Positions 6,867-13,673 of a stretch of DNA of 17,281 nt are shown in pieces. Position 1 is the stretch's first letter; each line of letters begins with the position of its first letter. A program made the translations under genes and the position numbers. Under the pieces are notes generated by a model. The model had not been told where the DNA came from. It ran no database searches and was given only the letters and a program-made list of their open reading frames with translations. Source of the stretch: an uncultured Collinsella sp. (GTDB taxonomy: Bacteria > Actinomycetota > Coriobacteriia > Coriobacteriales > Coriobacteriaceae); NCBI GenBank assembly GCA_900544235.1, contig UQUL01000041.1, positions 1 through 17,281 of the forward strand, written 5' to 3'.

Positions 6867-8285
6867 CTAGAAGATCCGGCGCAGGTCTCCGCGGTTGAGC
6901 GCTTCGTCGAAGAGGTGCTTGAACACCACGCTGCCGTGCAGGCCGTCGTGCTCGAACTCGTTGGTCACCCAGGCATGCGAGTTGCCCACGCGGCTGAGCG
7001 TATCGAGCTGCATGCCCGAATCGACGTACATATCGTCGAAATACACCGCGGCCTGGAGTGGCACCTCGTTGCAGGCTAGGCGCTGCGGGTCGTAGATCTT
7101 GTCCCAGCTGGTGTCTTCCATCAGCAGGTCCATGGCGGGCTTAAACGGCATAAGCTCGGGCATCTGCTCAAACATCCACGGGAACATGGCCTCGCCGGTA
7201 AACATGAGCGGGCGCGCGAGTGTGTCGAACTCGGCACGATGGGCCTTCTCCTCTGCTGCGGCCCAACCAATGGGCATGGTGTCGCCGTCGGCGTAGATAA
7301 ACTCTTGCAGCGTCCAGTACAGCGGGTTTGTACGCGTGTTGGTGCGCTCGAAGGCGCGCATCAAAAAGCTGTCGGATACCGAGGAGCCGCAGCTAAGCGT
7401 ACCGTCTCCAGTAACAAACGCGTGATCGATAATCCAATGCATGCGCTCAAAGCTCGGCTTCATGCCAAAGTCGCTGCCCATGAGCTGTAGACGCTCGACC
7501 GTCATCGGCGAGCCGTCGGGCAGCACGGGCTTCTGGGCCTCGAGCGTATCGGCCAGGGCCGCCACGCGTTCGACGTCGGCGGGGTAGCGGTCGTAATACT
7601 GCTGAGTTTTAGCTGCCATGCGCGGGAAGGTGTGCGCGTAGACCTCGCTGGCGCTCGCTGGCACGTGTGGAATGCCGCCGCAGGTAAAGCTTGCCGCCAC
7701 GCCTTCGGGGAAGAGCGACAGATAGCTCAACGTCAAAAAGCCGCCGTAGCTCTGGCCGAGCGTGACCCAGGGCTTGCCGCCAAAGCCCACCAGACGCAGG
7801 TACTCAAAATCGCGCACGATGGAGCTGGCGAGGTGGCGCTTGAGGAAGTCGGCCTGCGAGCGTGCTGTATCGGCGCCGGCGGCCGTTGCGCGATCACCCA
7901 GTGCCTTGATCGTGCGTCCGTCCACGCAGCTACTGCGTCCGGTGCCGCGCTGGTCGGGAAGGACCACACGGAAGTGCTTGACGGCCTCCTCGATCCAGCC
8001 GTCGCTTGTAGGCGACAGCGGACGCGGGCTCTCGCCGCCGGGGCCGCCCTGCAAAAACAGGAGCAGCGGCAGATCGTCGTTGATGCGGTCGGGCGCGCAA
8101 ACCACGCGGTAGAAGAGCTTGATGCTCTCGGGCGCGCCGGCGATTGGTGCCGGCATAGCGCCGCGGCGCATGGTGCTGCCGACGGCCAGGAGCATCGGCT
8201 CCAGGCCGCGCCAGTCAAGGGGGACGTCGATGCTGTGGTCCTCGACGTAAAGGCCGGGGACGTGGTACGAAGTGATGAGGGCCAT
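6867..8285 (-). CDS. Alpha/beta hydrolase, S33 peptidase family (prolyl aminopeptidase-like)
   Basis: This 472-residue protein resembles S33-family proline iminopeptidases, which cut N-terminal proline from peptides. Landmarks are the oxyanion-hole segment FLQGGPGGESPRP (77-89), DQRGTGRSS (111-119), and the nucleophile elbow GQSYGGF (177-183) with Ser179 as likely nucleophile. The acid and histidine of the triad should be near the C-terminus (SHAWVTNEFEHDG), where the last His is a good candidate. No signal peptide is visible, so it is probably cytoplasmic. ATG 8285 is chosen for GGAAGA (8291-8296), five bases upstream; the longer reading frame to 8366 has no such site. The gene stands between proB and proA on the opposite strand, which supports a role in proline recovery, though the substrate is inferred. 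Another S33 aminopeptidase specificity is possible. Confidence 0.85.
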   Translation of the reverse strand: MALITSYHVPGLYVEDHSIDVPLDWRGLEPMLLAVGSTMRRGAMPAPIAGAPESIKLFYRVVCAPDRINDDLPLLLFLQGGPGGESPRPLSPTSDGWIEEAVKHFRVVLPDQRGTGRSSCVDGRTIKALGDRATAAGADTARSQADFLKRHLASSIVRDFEYLRLVGFGGKPWVTLGQSYGGFLTLSYLSLFPEGVAASFTCGGIPHVPASASEVYAHTFPRMAAKTQQYYDRYPADVERVAALADTLEAQKPVLPDGSPMTVERLQLMGSDFGMKPSFERMHWIIDHAFVTGDGTLSCGSSVSDSFLMRAFERTNTRTNPLYWTLQEFIYADGDTMPIGWAAAEEKAHRAEFDTLARPLMFTGEAMFPWMFEQMPELMPFKPAMDLLMEDTSWDKIYDPQRLACNEVPLQAAVYFDDMYVDSGMQLDTLSRVGNSHAWVTNEFEHDGLHGSVVFKHLFDEALNRGDLRRIF

Positions 8286-8323
8286 GTGAGTCTTCCGTTC
8301 GTTGCGGTGTTTCGGGTTGACCA

Positions 8324-8329
8324 ATTCTA
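8324..8329 (-). promoter_or_regulatory. Possible -10 box of the S33 hydrolase gene
   Basis: TAGAAT on the minus strand matches the consensus at five of six bases and lies about 40 bases upstream of ATG 8285. The best -35 candidate, TTGCGC, is at an overlong 19-base spacing, so the call is weak. The gap is shared with the divergent proA gene. Confidence 0.3.
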
Positions 8330-8397
8330 CCGCCGCGGGCGAGGCCATGCGCAAATCGGCTACCATGGTTGCAAACTTCTAGGAGAAAGGGCCGCCC

Positions 8398-9684
8398 ATG
8401 TCGGTCGATATAGCCACGTATGTCCACGATCTTGCCGTTGCCGCCAAGGCAGCGTCGGCCTCGCTTGCCACGGCGAGCGATGAGCAGCGCCAGGAGGCCG
8501 TGCGCGCCATGGCCGCAGCACTGCGCAACGGTGTCGACTCCATCGTCGCCGCCAACGAGCTCGATATGTCCGCCGCGCGCGATGCGGGCACTTCGGCCGG
8601 TCTGCTCGACCGTCTGCTGCTGACGCCTGAGCGCGTCGAGGGCATGGCCGCCGGTTTGGAGAAGCTCGCCGAGCTGCCCGATCCCGTCGGCCGCGTGCTC
8701 GACCACCGCGTGCTTGCGAGCGGTGTGGACCTGACCCGCGTGAGCGTGCCGTTGGGCCTGGTCGCCATGGTCTACGAGGCGCGCCCCAACGTGACGGCCG
8801 ACGCCGCAGGCATCTGCATCCGTACCGGCAACGCCTGCATTCTACGCGGCGGCTCGCTGGCCTATCACTCGTGTGCCATGATCGCCGAGCTGCTGGCCGA
8901 TGCGCTCGAGGCCAAGGGCTTCCCGCGCGAGGCCGTGTCGATGATCGAGTCCACCGACCGCGAGGCCACCGGCGAGCTCATGAAGCTCCGCGGTATTGTC
9001 GACGTACTCATTCCGCGCGGAGGTGCAGGCCTGATCCAGCGCTGCGTGCGCGAGTCGCTTGTGCCGGTGATCGAGACGGGCACGGGCAACTGCCACATCT
9101 ACGTGCATGAATCCGCCGACTTTGATAAGGCGCTCAACATTATCGTTAATGCCAAGACCCAGCGCGTAGGCGTGTGCAATGCCGCCGAGTCGCTGCTGGT
9201 CGACCGTGCTGTGGCCGATGCGTTTTTGCCCGCGGTCGTGACCGTGCTGCATGACCACGGCGTGCTGATTCACGGCGACGAGGCAACCTGCGCCGCATGC
9301 GCCGATGCCGGGCTTGTGGAGGGCGATGACTACGTCGCCGCGACTGAGGAGGACTGGGGTCGCGAGTACCTGGCGCTCGAGATGAGCGTGAAGGTCGTGG
9401 CAAACGAGGACGAGGCCATCGCACACATCAACCGCTACGGCACGATGCACTCCGAGGCCATCGTTGCCGAGGATACGGATGCTTGCGAGCGCTTCCTCGA
9501 TGCTGTCGATGCCTCGGCCGTGTACTCCAACGCCAGCACTCGCTTCACTGACGGCGGCGAGTTTGGCCTGGGTGCCGAGATCGGCATCTCGACCCAAAAA
9601 CTCCACGCCCGTGGCCCCTTTGCCGCCGAGGCCCTCACCACCTACAAATACAAGCTCCGCGGCACCGGCCAGGTCCGTCCCTAA
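8398..9684 (+). CDS. proA: Gamma-glutamyl phosphate reductase (glutamate-5-semialdehyde dehydrogenase)
   Basis: ProA reduces glutamyl 5-phosphate with NADPH to glutamate 5-semialdehyde, the second step of proline synthesis, and is the partner of ProB. The 428-residue length is normal for the family. Recognisable segments are PLGLVAMVYEARPNVT in the N-terminal third, GNACILRGGSLAYHS, VDVLIPRGGAGLIQ, and VGVCNAAESLLVD with the catalytic Cys. EIGISTQKLHARGPF stands near the C-terminus. The start at ATG 8398 is set by AGGAGAAAGG (8381-8390). Unlike the usual proBA operon it has its own transcription start region, divergent from the peptidase gene, and it ends at a hairpin terminator. Confidence 0.95.
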   Translation: MSVDIATYVHDLAVAAKAASASLATASDEQRQEAVRAMAAALRNGVDSIVAANELDMSAARDAGTSAGLLDRLLLTPERVEGMAAGLEKLAELPDPVGRVLDHRVLASGVDLTRVSVPLGLVAMVYEARPNVTADAAGICIRTGNACILRGGSLAYHSCAMIAELLADALEAKGFPREAVSMIESTDREATGELMKLRGIVDVLIPRGGAGLIQRCVRESLVPVIETGTGNCHIYVHESADFDKALNIIVNAKTQRVGVCNAAESLLVDRAVADAFLPAVVTVLHDHGVLIHGDEATCAACADAGLVEGDDYVAATEEDWGREYLALEMSVKVVANEDEAIAHINRYGTMHSEAIVAEDTDACERFLDAVDASAVYSNASTRFTDGGEFGLGAEIGISTQKLHARGPFAAEALTTYKYKLRGTGQVRP

Positions 9685-9698
9685 CGCCCGCGCAAACA

Positions 9699-9739
9699 AA
9701 AACCACCACAAAGGTGCCTGTCCCCTTTGTGGTGGTTTT
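9699..9739. terminator. Bidirectional hairpin terminator, copy 1 of a repeated palindrome
   Basis: A 15-bp perfect stem (9699-9713 with 9725-9739, AAAACCACCACAAAG and its complement) surrounds loop GTGCCTGTCCC. A-rich and T-rich arms suit termination from both sides. It lies between the convergent proA and HD-domain genes. The same 41-base sequence occurs again at 10409-10449 with a single substitution. Confidence 0.85.
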
Positions 9740-9754
9740 AGGTGGCGTTGACGG

Positions 9755-10354
9755 TTAGGCCTGGAAGGTATCTCGGTCGGGGGCGAAGGACTGCATGGCC
9801 GCGATGGTGCGGTCAAAGAGCTCGGGGAGCTCCCAGCCCAACATCTCGGCGCCCTGCGAAATCACGTCGCGCGAGCAGCCGGCGGCAAAGCGTTTGTCCT
9901 TGAACTTCTTCTTGAGCGACTTGGTCGTAAAGTCCATAACGCTCTTGCTCGGGCGCATGATGACGGCAGCGCCGATCAGGCCGGTGAGCTCATCGCAGGC
10001 AAACAGGATCTTTTCCATCTGCAGCTCGGGCTTGGGTAGTGAGGTGTTGAAGTCCGACGTGTGCGTCTGGATGGCGCGAATGAGCTCGGGAGACGCACCT
10101 TCGCCCTCAAGAATCTCGGCAGCATAGATGGTGTGGTTAATGGGGTCGTCCTCATGCTCCTCCCAATCCAGGTCGTGCAGCAGACCGACGATGCCCCAAA
10201 ACTCCTCGTTCTCGGGGTCGAACTCGCGCGCAAAGTAGCGCATAGTGCCCTCGACCGTCTCGCCATGGGTGATATGGAACGGGTCCTTGTTGTGCTCATT
10301 GAGCAGTTCGAACGCGCGGTCGCGGGTGATTCCGGCGGTAAGCGGCTCTGCCAT
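9755..10354 (-). CDS. HD-domain hydrolase, unknown substrate
   Basis: This 199-residue protein belongs to the HD superfamily of metal-dependent phosphohydrolases. Likely metal ligands are H30 (ITHGETVEG), H60-D61 (GLLHDLDWE), H98 (IQTHTSDF) and D121 (ACDELTGLI), in the right order for the fold. It lacks extra domains such as a RelA/SpoT synthetase, a response-regulator receiver or a GYP motif. It resembles the small stand-alone HDIG proteins annotated only as hydrolases, and the substrate cannot be inferred. ATG 10354 has AAGGAG at 10361-10366, six bases upstream. Terminator-like hairpins on both sides (9699-9739 and 10409-10449) suggest it is transcribed alone. Confidence 0.85.
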   Translation of the reverse strand: MAEPLTAGITRDRAFELLNEHNKDPFHITHGETVEGTMRYFAREFDPENEEFWGIVGLLHDLDWEEHEDDPINHTIYAAEILEGEGASPELIRAIQTHTSDFNTSLPKPELQMEKILFACDELTGLIGAAVIMRPSKSVMDFTTKSLKKKFKDKRFAAGCSRDVISQGAEMLGWELPELFDRTIAAMQSFAPDRDTFQA

Positions 10355-10408
10355 AAGAGACTCCTTGTGCTCGTGGGTATCGATAAGAATGAATACTACT
10401 AGAACAAG

Positions 10409-10449
10409 AAAACCACCACAAAGGTGCCTGTTCCCTTTGTGGTGGTTTT
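10409..10449. terminator. Hairpin terminator, copy 2 of the repeated palindrome
   Basis: The stem AAAACCACCACAAAG (10409-10423) pairs perfectly with its complement (10435-10449) around loop GTGCCTGTTCC. It follows the carD stop codon on the minus strand and precedes the HD gene. It differs from copy 1 only in the loop (T for C). Confidence 0.85.
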
Positions 10450-10462
10450 TGGCGCGGATGGG

Positions 10463-10948
10463 TTAGTTGAGGGCGGCTTGGGCTAGGCGGGCTTCGGCGG
10501 CCTCCTCGGTGACGCCAAGGGCCACGGCGAACTCCTCGATGGAGCGGCGTTTGGCCTCCTTGAGTACGCGCATGTAGTAGGAGCTGGGTTTTTTATCAGC
10601 TTCCTCGGCCTGGCGAATGCGGTGCATCATGGTCTTTGCCACGCGGACCGTCTCGGGCGCGCCCAGCTTGAGCTGCTGCTTAAAGTGTGTCTCCTCAAGC
10701 GAGCTGTTGCGCTCGGTAAAGGTGTCGCACTCCAGCTCGTCATAGTGGCTCAGCAGGTGCTCGGCATCTTGCTGAGAGATGGCGGCGTGCAGACGGTCGG
10801 CCTGCGCCACGGGGTACATGAGGATCGTCTGCGCATGTCCCTGCTTGGTCTCGAGCAGCAGCATGGGCTGCGGTGTGTCGTCCCTAAAACCGACGACGGT
10901 GCAGACTCCCTGGCCCGGATGAATGACGTGTTGACCGATTGAGAACAT
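10463..10948 (-). CDS. carD: CarD-family transcriptional regulator
   Basis: CarD/CdnL proteins bind the RNA polymerase beta subunit and stabilise open promoter complexes; in actinobacteria they act at rRNA and many other promoters. The 161-residue product is of usual size. The N-terminal polymerase-interacting domain is clear: MFSIGQHVIHPGQGVCTVVG matches the family opening, with a small beta-rich domain to about residue 60. The C-terminal part (65-161) is helical, with basic segments such as RVAKTMMHRIRQ and YYMRVLKEAKRRSIEEFA that fit the DNA-binding helical domain. The start has an excellent TGGAGGT site six bases upstream of ATG 10948. A terminator hairpin follows. An inverted repeat lies 15 bases upstream of the start and could be an operator. 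Confidence 0.88.
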   Translation of the reverse strand: MFSIGQHVIHPGQGVCTVVGFRDDTPQPMLLLETKQGHAQTILMYPVAQADRLHAAISQQDAEHLLSHYDELECDTFTERNSSLEETHFKQQLKLGAPETVRVAKTMMHRIRQAEEADKKPSSYYMRVLKEAKRRSIEEFAVALGVTEEAAEARLAQAALN

Positions 10949-10962
10949 GCTACCTCCAACTT

Positions 10963-10978
10963 ATACGAATTTACGTAT
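10963..10978. promoter_or_regulatory. Inverted repeat upstream of carD (possible operator)
   Basis: ATACG-AATTTA-CGTAT is a perfect 5-bp inverted repeat, 15 bases before the carD ATG and next to its Shine-Dalgarno site. The function is inferred only from position; it might also be a weak hairpin in the mRNA leader. Confidence 0.3.
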
Positions 10979-11194
10979 GTCTAGAATAACACGCTGACGT
11001 GCGCAAACCCGTACTTTATGCAGGAAAAGCACACAACTCTGATAGGTAAGAGTATTCGATAACAGACGCAGCTCATTCACACCTTTATGCATTTTCAACG
11101 CCTGCATAATCTGCAGGCAGACCGGCATCTTTGAGTGACTCCATACAAGCTGTAGTCATTTTTGTGCATATGCAATATCTATTAGCTTTACCCT

Positions 11195-11223
11195 GCGACA
11201 GTGCCCGTCGCTTGTGATAGAGT
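11195..11223 (+). promoter_or_regulatory. Predicted argS promoter
   Basis: GCGACA (11195-11200), a 17-base spacer and TAGAGT (11218-11223) each match consensus at four of six positions. A start near 11230 would give a 60-base leader before ATG 11291. Confidence 0.45.
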
Positions 11224-11290
11224 GCTACAAACTCTGGCTTTTGCCCTACGAGTGACCAAGAGCTCGGGGGCTTTAACACAAGGAGGATCT

Positions 11291-13144
11291 ATGCCCGAGA
11301 AGATTGAAGAGCTGGTACGCGCTGCGCTTGCTGCGGCCCAGGAGGCCGGCGACCTTTCCGCATTTGAACTTGACGATTGCGCTATCGAGCGACCGGCTGA
11401 CACTTCTCATGGCGAGTGGACCTCTACCATGGCCCTGAAGTCCGCCAAGCTGGCCCACTGCGCCCCGCGCAAGATCGCCGAGGCCATCGTTGCCCATATG
11501 CCCGAGGACCCCGCGATCGAGAAGGTCGAGATCGCAGGCCCCGGCTTCATCAACTTCTACCTCTCCGTTGCCGTCAAGAATGCCATCTTTGGCGAGGCTC
11601 GCGAGAAGGGTATGGACTTCGCTAAGTCCAACGTCGGTGGTGGCCTGAAGACCCAGGTCGAGTTCGTTTCCGCCAACCCCGTCGGCCCCATGCACATCGG
11701 CCACGGCCGCTGGGCCGCGCTGGGCGACTCGCTCTGCCGCGTTATGGATCACGCCGGTTACGACATCCAGCGTGAGTTCTACATCAACGACCACGGCTCT
11801 CAGATGAACACCTTCGGCAACTCCATCAGCACGCGCTATATGCAGCTTGCCGACATCATCGCCAAGCAGGGCGTGGATATCGACGAGGCTCACAAGCTGC
11901 TGATCGCCGACCGCGACGCCTTTGTTGCCGACGAGAACGACGAGCATCCCGAGACCCATCCGTATCAGGACAACTTTGCCGAGACCCTGGGCAAGGACTC
12001 CTACGGCGGCGACTACATCATCGACGAGGCCGCCGAGTTCTGGCGCACCGACGGCGATAAGTGGGTCAACGCCGATCCGCAGGAGCGCATGGAGAGCTTC
12101 CGCGAGCGCGGCTATGTAAAGATGGTCGACAACATGCGCGACCTTTGCCATGCCGTTAACTGCGACTTCGATCGTTGGTTCTCCGAGCGCTCGCTGTATG
12201 TGAAGGACACCGAGGGCGAGACCGCCGGCACCTCCGCTGTCGACCGCGCTTTTGAGAAGCTCGACAAGATGGGCTATCTCTACACCAAGGACGGCGCCCT
12301 GTGGTTCCGCTCCACCGACCTGGGCGATGACAAGGACCGCGTTCTGATCAAGTCCGACGGCGAGTACACCTACTTCGCCTCCGACGTTGCCTATCACTGG
12401 GATAAGTTCCAGCGCGTCGACCACGTCATCGACATCTGGGGCGCCGACCACCACGGCTACATCGAGCGCGTCCGCTGCGTCTGCGATGCCTTGGGTTACC
12501 CCGGCAAGTTTGAGGTTCTGCTGGGCCAGCTCGTCAACCTGCTGCGCAACGGCAAGCCCGTCCGTATGTCCAAGCGTAAGGGCACCATGGTGACCCTGCA
12601 GGAGCTCGTCGACGAGGTCGGCTCCGACGCTGCCCGTTACACCCTCATCTCCAAGAGCTCCAACCAGATGGTCGACTTCGATATTGAGGCCGTCAAGAAG
12701 CGCGACAACTCCAACCCGGTGTACTACGTGCAGTACGCTCACGCCCGCGTGTGCTCCATCCTGCGCCGTGCCGCTGACGTTACGCCCGAGCAGGCTGACG
12801 AGATGGGCATGAAGGCCGTCGCCGCCAAGGCCATCGGTGAGAACGTCGATTACTCGCTGCTGACCGACCCGACCGAGCTCGCCCTTTCGCGCAAGCTCAA
12901 CGAGCTCACCGACCTCATCGCCAGCTGCGCTCGCGACCGCGCCCCGTTCCGTCTGACGCACTTTGCTGAGGAACTCGCCGGCGACTTCCACAGCTTCTAC
13001 GCTGCCTGCCAGGTTCTGCCGAGCGAGGGCCGTCCCGTCGACCCCGAGCTTTCGCGTGCCCGTCTGGCCGCTTGCGACGCCGTCCGCGTGACGCTCGCCC
13101 TGGTGCTCACCCTTGTTGGCGTTTCCGCTCCCGAGCAGATGTAA
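11291..13144 (+). CDS. argS: Arginyl-tRNA synthetase
   Basis: ArgS charges tRNA-Arg in the cytoplasm. The 617-residue protein is of ordinary length for the family. It has the N-terminal additional domain (1-115 or so), then SANPVGPMHIGHGRWAALGD with HIGH at 135-138. A catalytic core with insertion follows, and RMSKRKGTM (425-433) takes the place of KMSKS. The C-terminal part contains the helical anticodon-binding DALR-type domain (YYVQYAHARVCSI onward). The start is fixed by AAGGAGG (11280-11286), four bases before ATG 11291. Codon use is strongly biased to C-ending codons, as in rho, which fits high expression. A strong terminator follows 46 bases after the stop. Confidence 0.95.
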   Translation: MPEKIEELVRAALAAAQEAGDLSAFELDDCAIERPADTSHGEWTSTMALKSAKLAHCAPRKIAEAIVAHMPEDPAIEKVEIAGPGFINFYLSVAVKNAIFGEAREKGMDFAKSNVGGGLKTQVEFVSANPVGPMHIGHGRWAALGDSLCRVMDHAGYDIQREFYINDHGSQMNTFGNSISTRYMQLADIIAKQGVDIDEAHKLLIADRDAFVADENDEHPETHPYQDNFAETLGKDSYGGDYIIDEAAEFWRTDGDKWVNADPQERMESFRERGYVKMVDNMRDLCHAVNCDFDRWFSERSLYVKDTEGETAGTSAVDRAFEKLDKMGYLYTKDGALWFRSTDLGDDKDRVLIKSDGEYTYFASDVAYHWDKFQRVDHVIDIWGADHHGYIERVRCVCDALGYPGKFEVLLGQLVNLLRNGKPVRMSKRKGTMVTLQELVDEVGSDAARYTLISKSSNQMVDFDIEAVKKRDNSNPVYYVQYAHARVCSILRRAADVTPEQADEMGMKAVAAKAIGENVDYSLLTDPTELALSRKLNELTDLIASCARDRAPFRLTHFAEELAGDFHSFYAACQVLPSEGRPVDPELSRARLAACDAVRVTLALVLTLVGVSAPEQM

Positions 13145-13190
13145 GCTGCGGGTCATTTAACCGTGTAGGTTCGGCTTTGCTGAGCCCTAT

Positions 13191-13223
13191 AAGCCCGATC
13201 TCCATGCGGAGGTCGGGCTTTTT
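13191..13223 (+). terminator. Terminator of argS
   Basis: A stem of about 13 bp (AAGCCCGATCTCC with GGAGGTCGGGCTT, one T-G pair) around the 4-base loop ATGC is followed by five T (to 13223). Confidence 0.85.
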
Positions 13224-13267
13224 GCAAACGCCGACGTATTGACGAATTTGGAACTGCTGGAAATACG

Positions 13268-13418
13268 AAACTATGCCGGTTTACTACGATGAATATGAGA
13301 AATTCCAACCACGCCAGCTTTTCGCAAAAAAGTGCAGGGCATCTACCTGCGGTTTTAGTTCAACAAGTTTCGGAGTGGTCGCGGTTGAGCGATTCATCGT
13401 AGTAAACCGCCATAGTTT
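13268..13418. repeat. 151-bp foldback element with 27-bp terminal inverted repeats
   Basis: The arm at 13268-13294 (AAACTATGCCGGTTTACTAC then GATGAAT) is the reverse complement of 13392-13418 at 26 of 27 bases. The symmetry continues weakly inside: ACCACGCC (13308-13315) faces GGAGTGGT (13372-13379). An apical GCAGG/CCTGC hairpin closes the structure. The 97-base interior has no ORF. No target-site duplication is evident at the edges. It looks like a MITE-like or REP-type non-autonomous element; it could also be a structured RNA or a long terminator-like hairpin. It stands between the argS terminator and the rho promoter. Confidence 0.8.
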
Positions 13419-13502
13419 TGGCGGAGGCAGTCAGATTTGTGGGTGTTAAACCAAAGAGTGCCCCTTTTGACTAGTCGTTTAAGAGCGTTCCCAATGACTA
13501 AG

Positions 13503-13530
13503 TTGCAGGTGGCGGCGGTTGTGTTACACT
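13503..13530 (+). promoter_or_regulatory. Predicted rho promoter
   Basis: TTGCAG (13503-13508) and TACACT (13525-13530) are 16 bases apart, and TGT directly before TACACT gives an extended -10. A start near 13537 would leave a leader of about 137 bases. Confidence 0.5.
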
Positions 13531-13673
13531 AACGCTGCGTATATGACGCAATCATCTCGATACAGATCAATGATGTCCGTCGTTTTGAACGGAACTAGAC
13601 TGTTTAGCCGCCCTGAAGGTTTATGCAGGGAGCATGTGATCACAGGGCTTGAAAAGAAAGTTGAGCAAACACT

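Larger units (their letters stand above)
10949..11290. other. Divergent intergenic region carD / argS
   Basis: This 342-base gap holds the carD upstream region with an inverted repeat (10963-10978) and a perfect hairpin at 11100-11118 (GCCTGCA-TAATC-TGCAGGC, not followed by T residues). It also holds the predicted argS promoter (11195-11223) and a leader of about 60 bases. The 64-codon minus-strand ORF at 11085-11279 has no recognisable product and is probably chance. I see no T-box signature (no AGGGTGGnACCGCG-like element) before argS. Confidence 0.5.
13224..13673. other. Intergenic region argS / rho with foldback element and rho leader
   Basis: No convincing gene is present. The left part holds a 151-bp foldback (13268-13418, listed separately). 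The right part holds the predicted rho promoter (13503-13530) and a leader of about 137 bases. In that leader, TGCGT-ATATG-ACGCA (13536-13550) can form a hairpin at the very 5' end of the transcript. The perfect palindrome TGTGATCACA (13635-13644) lies about 30 bases before the start codon. The 61-codon ORF at 13519-13704 overlaps the rho start out of frame and has no ribosome site, so I do not call it. Confidence 0.5.

Noticed and set aside
11085..11279. 64-codon minus-strand ORF upstream of argS
   Set aside because: It starts inside the argS leader, covers the predicted argS promoter, has no Shine-Dalgarno site and has no family resemblance.
11224..11290. Possible T-box or other tRNA-sensing leader for argS
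   Set aside because: The leader is only about 60 bases and lacks the T-box core sequence and an antiterminator/terminator pair.
11273..13156. 627-codon minus-strand open frame exactly opposite argS
   Set aside because: It is the antisense shadow of a C-ending, GC-rich coding sequence. The translation is a low-complexity Val/Gly/Leu/Asp mix with no domain, and it has no ribosome site.
13635..13644. TGTGATCACA read as a CRP site
   Set aside because: CRP sites need a 6-base spacer between the TGTGA and TCACA halves. Here the halves overlap, so only a plain palindrome is claimed.
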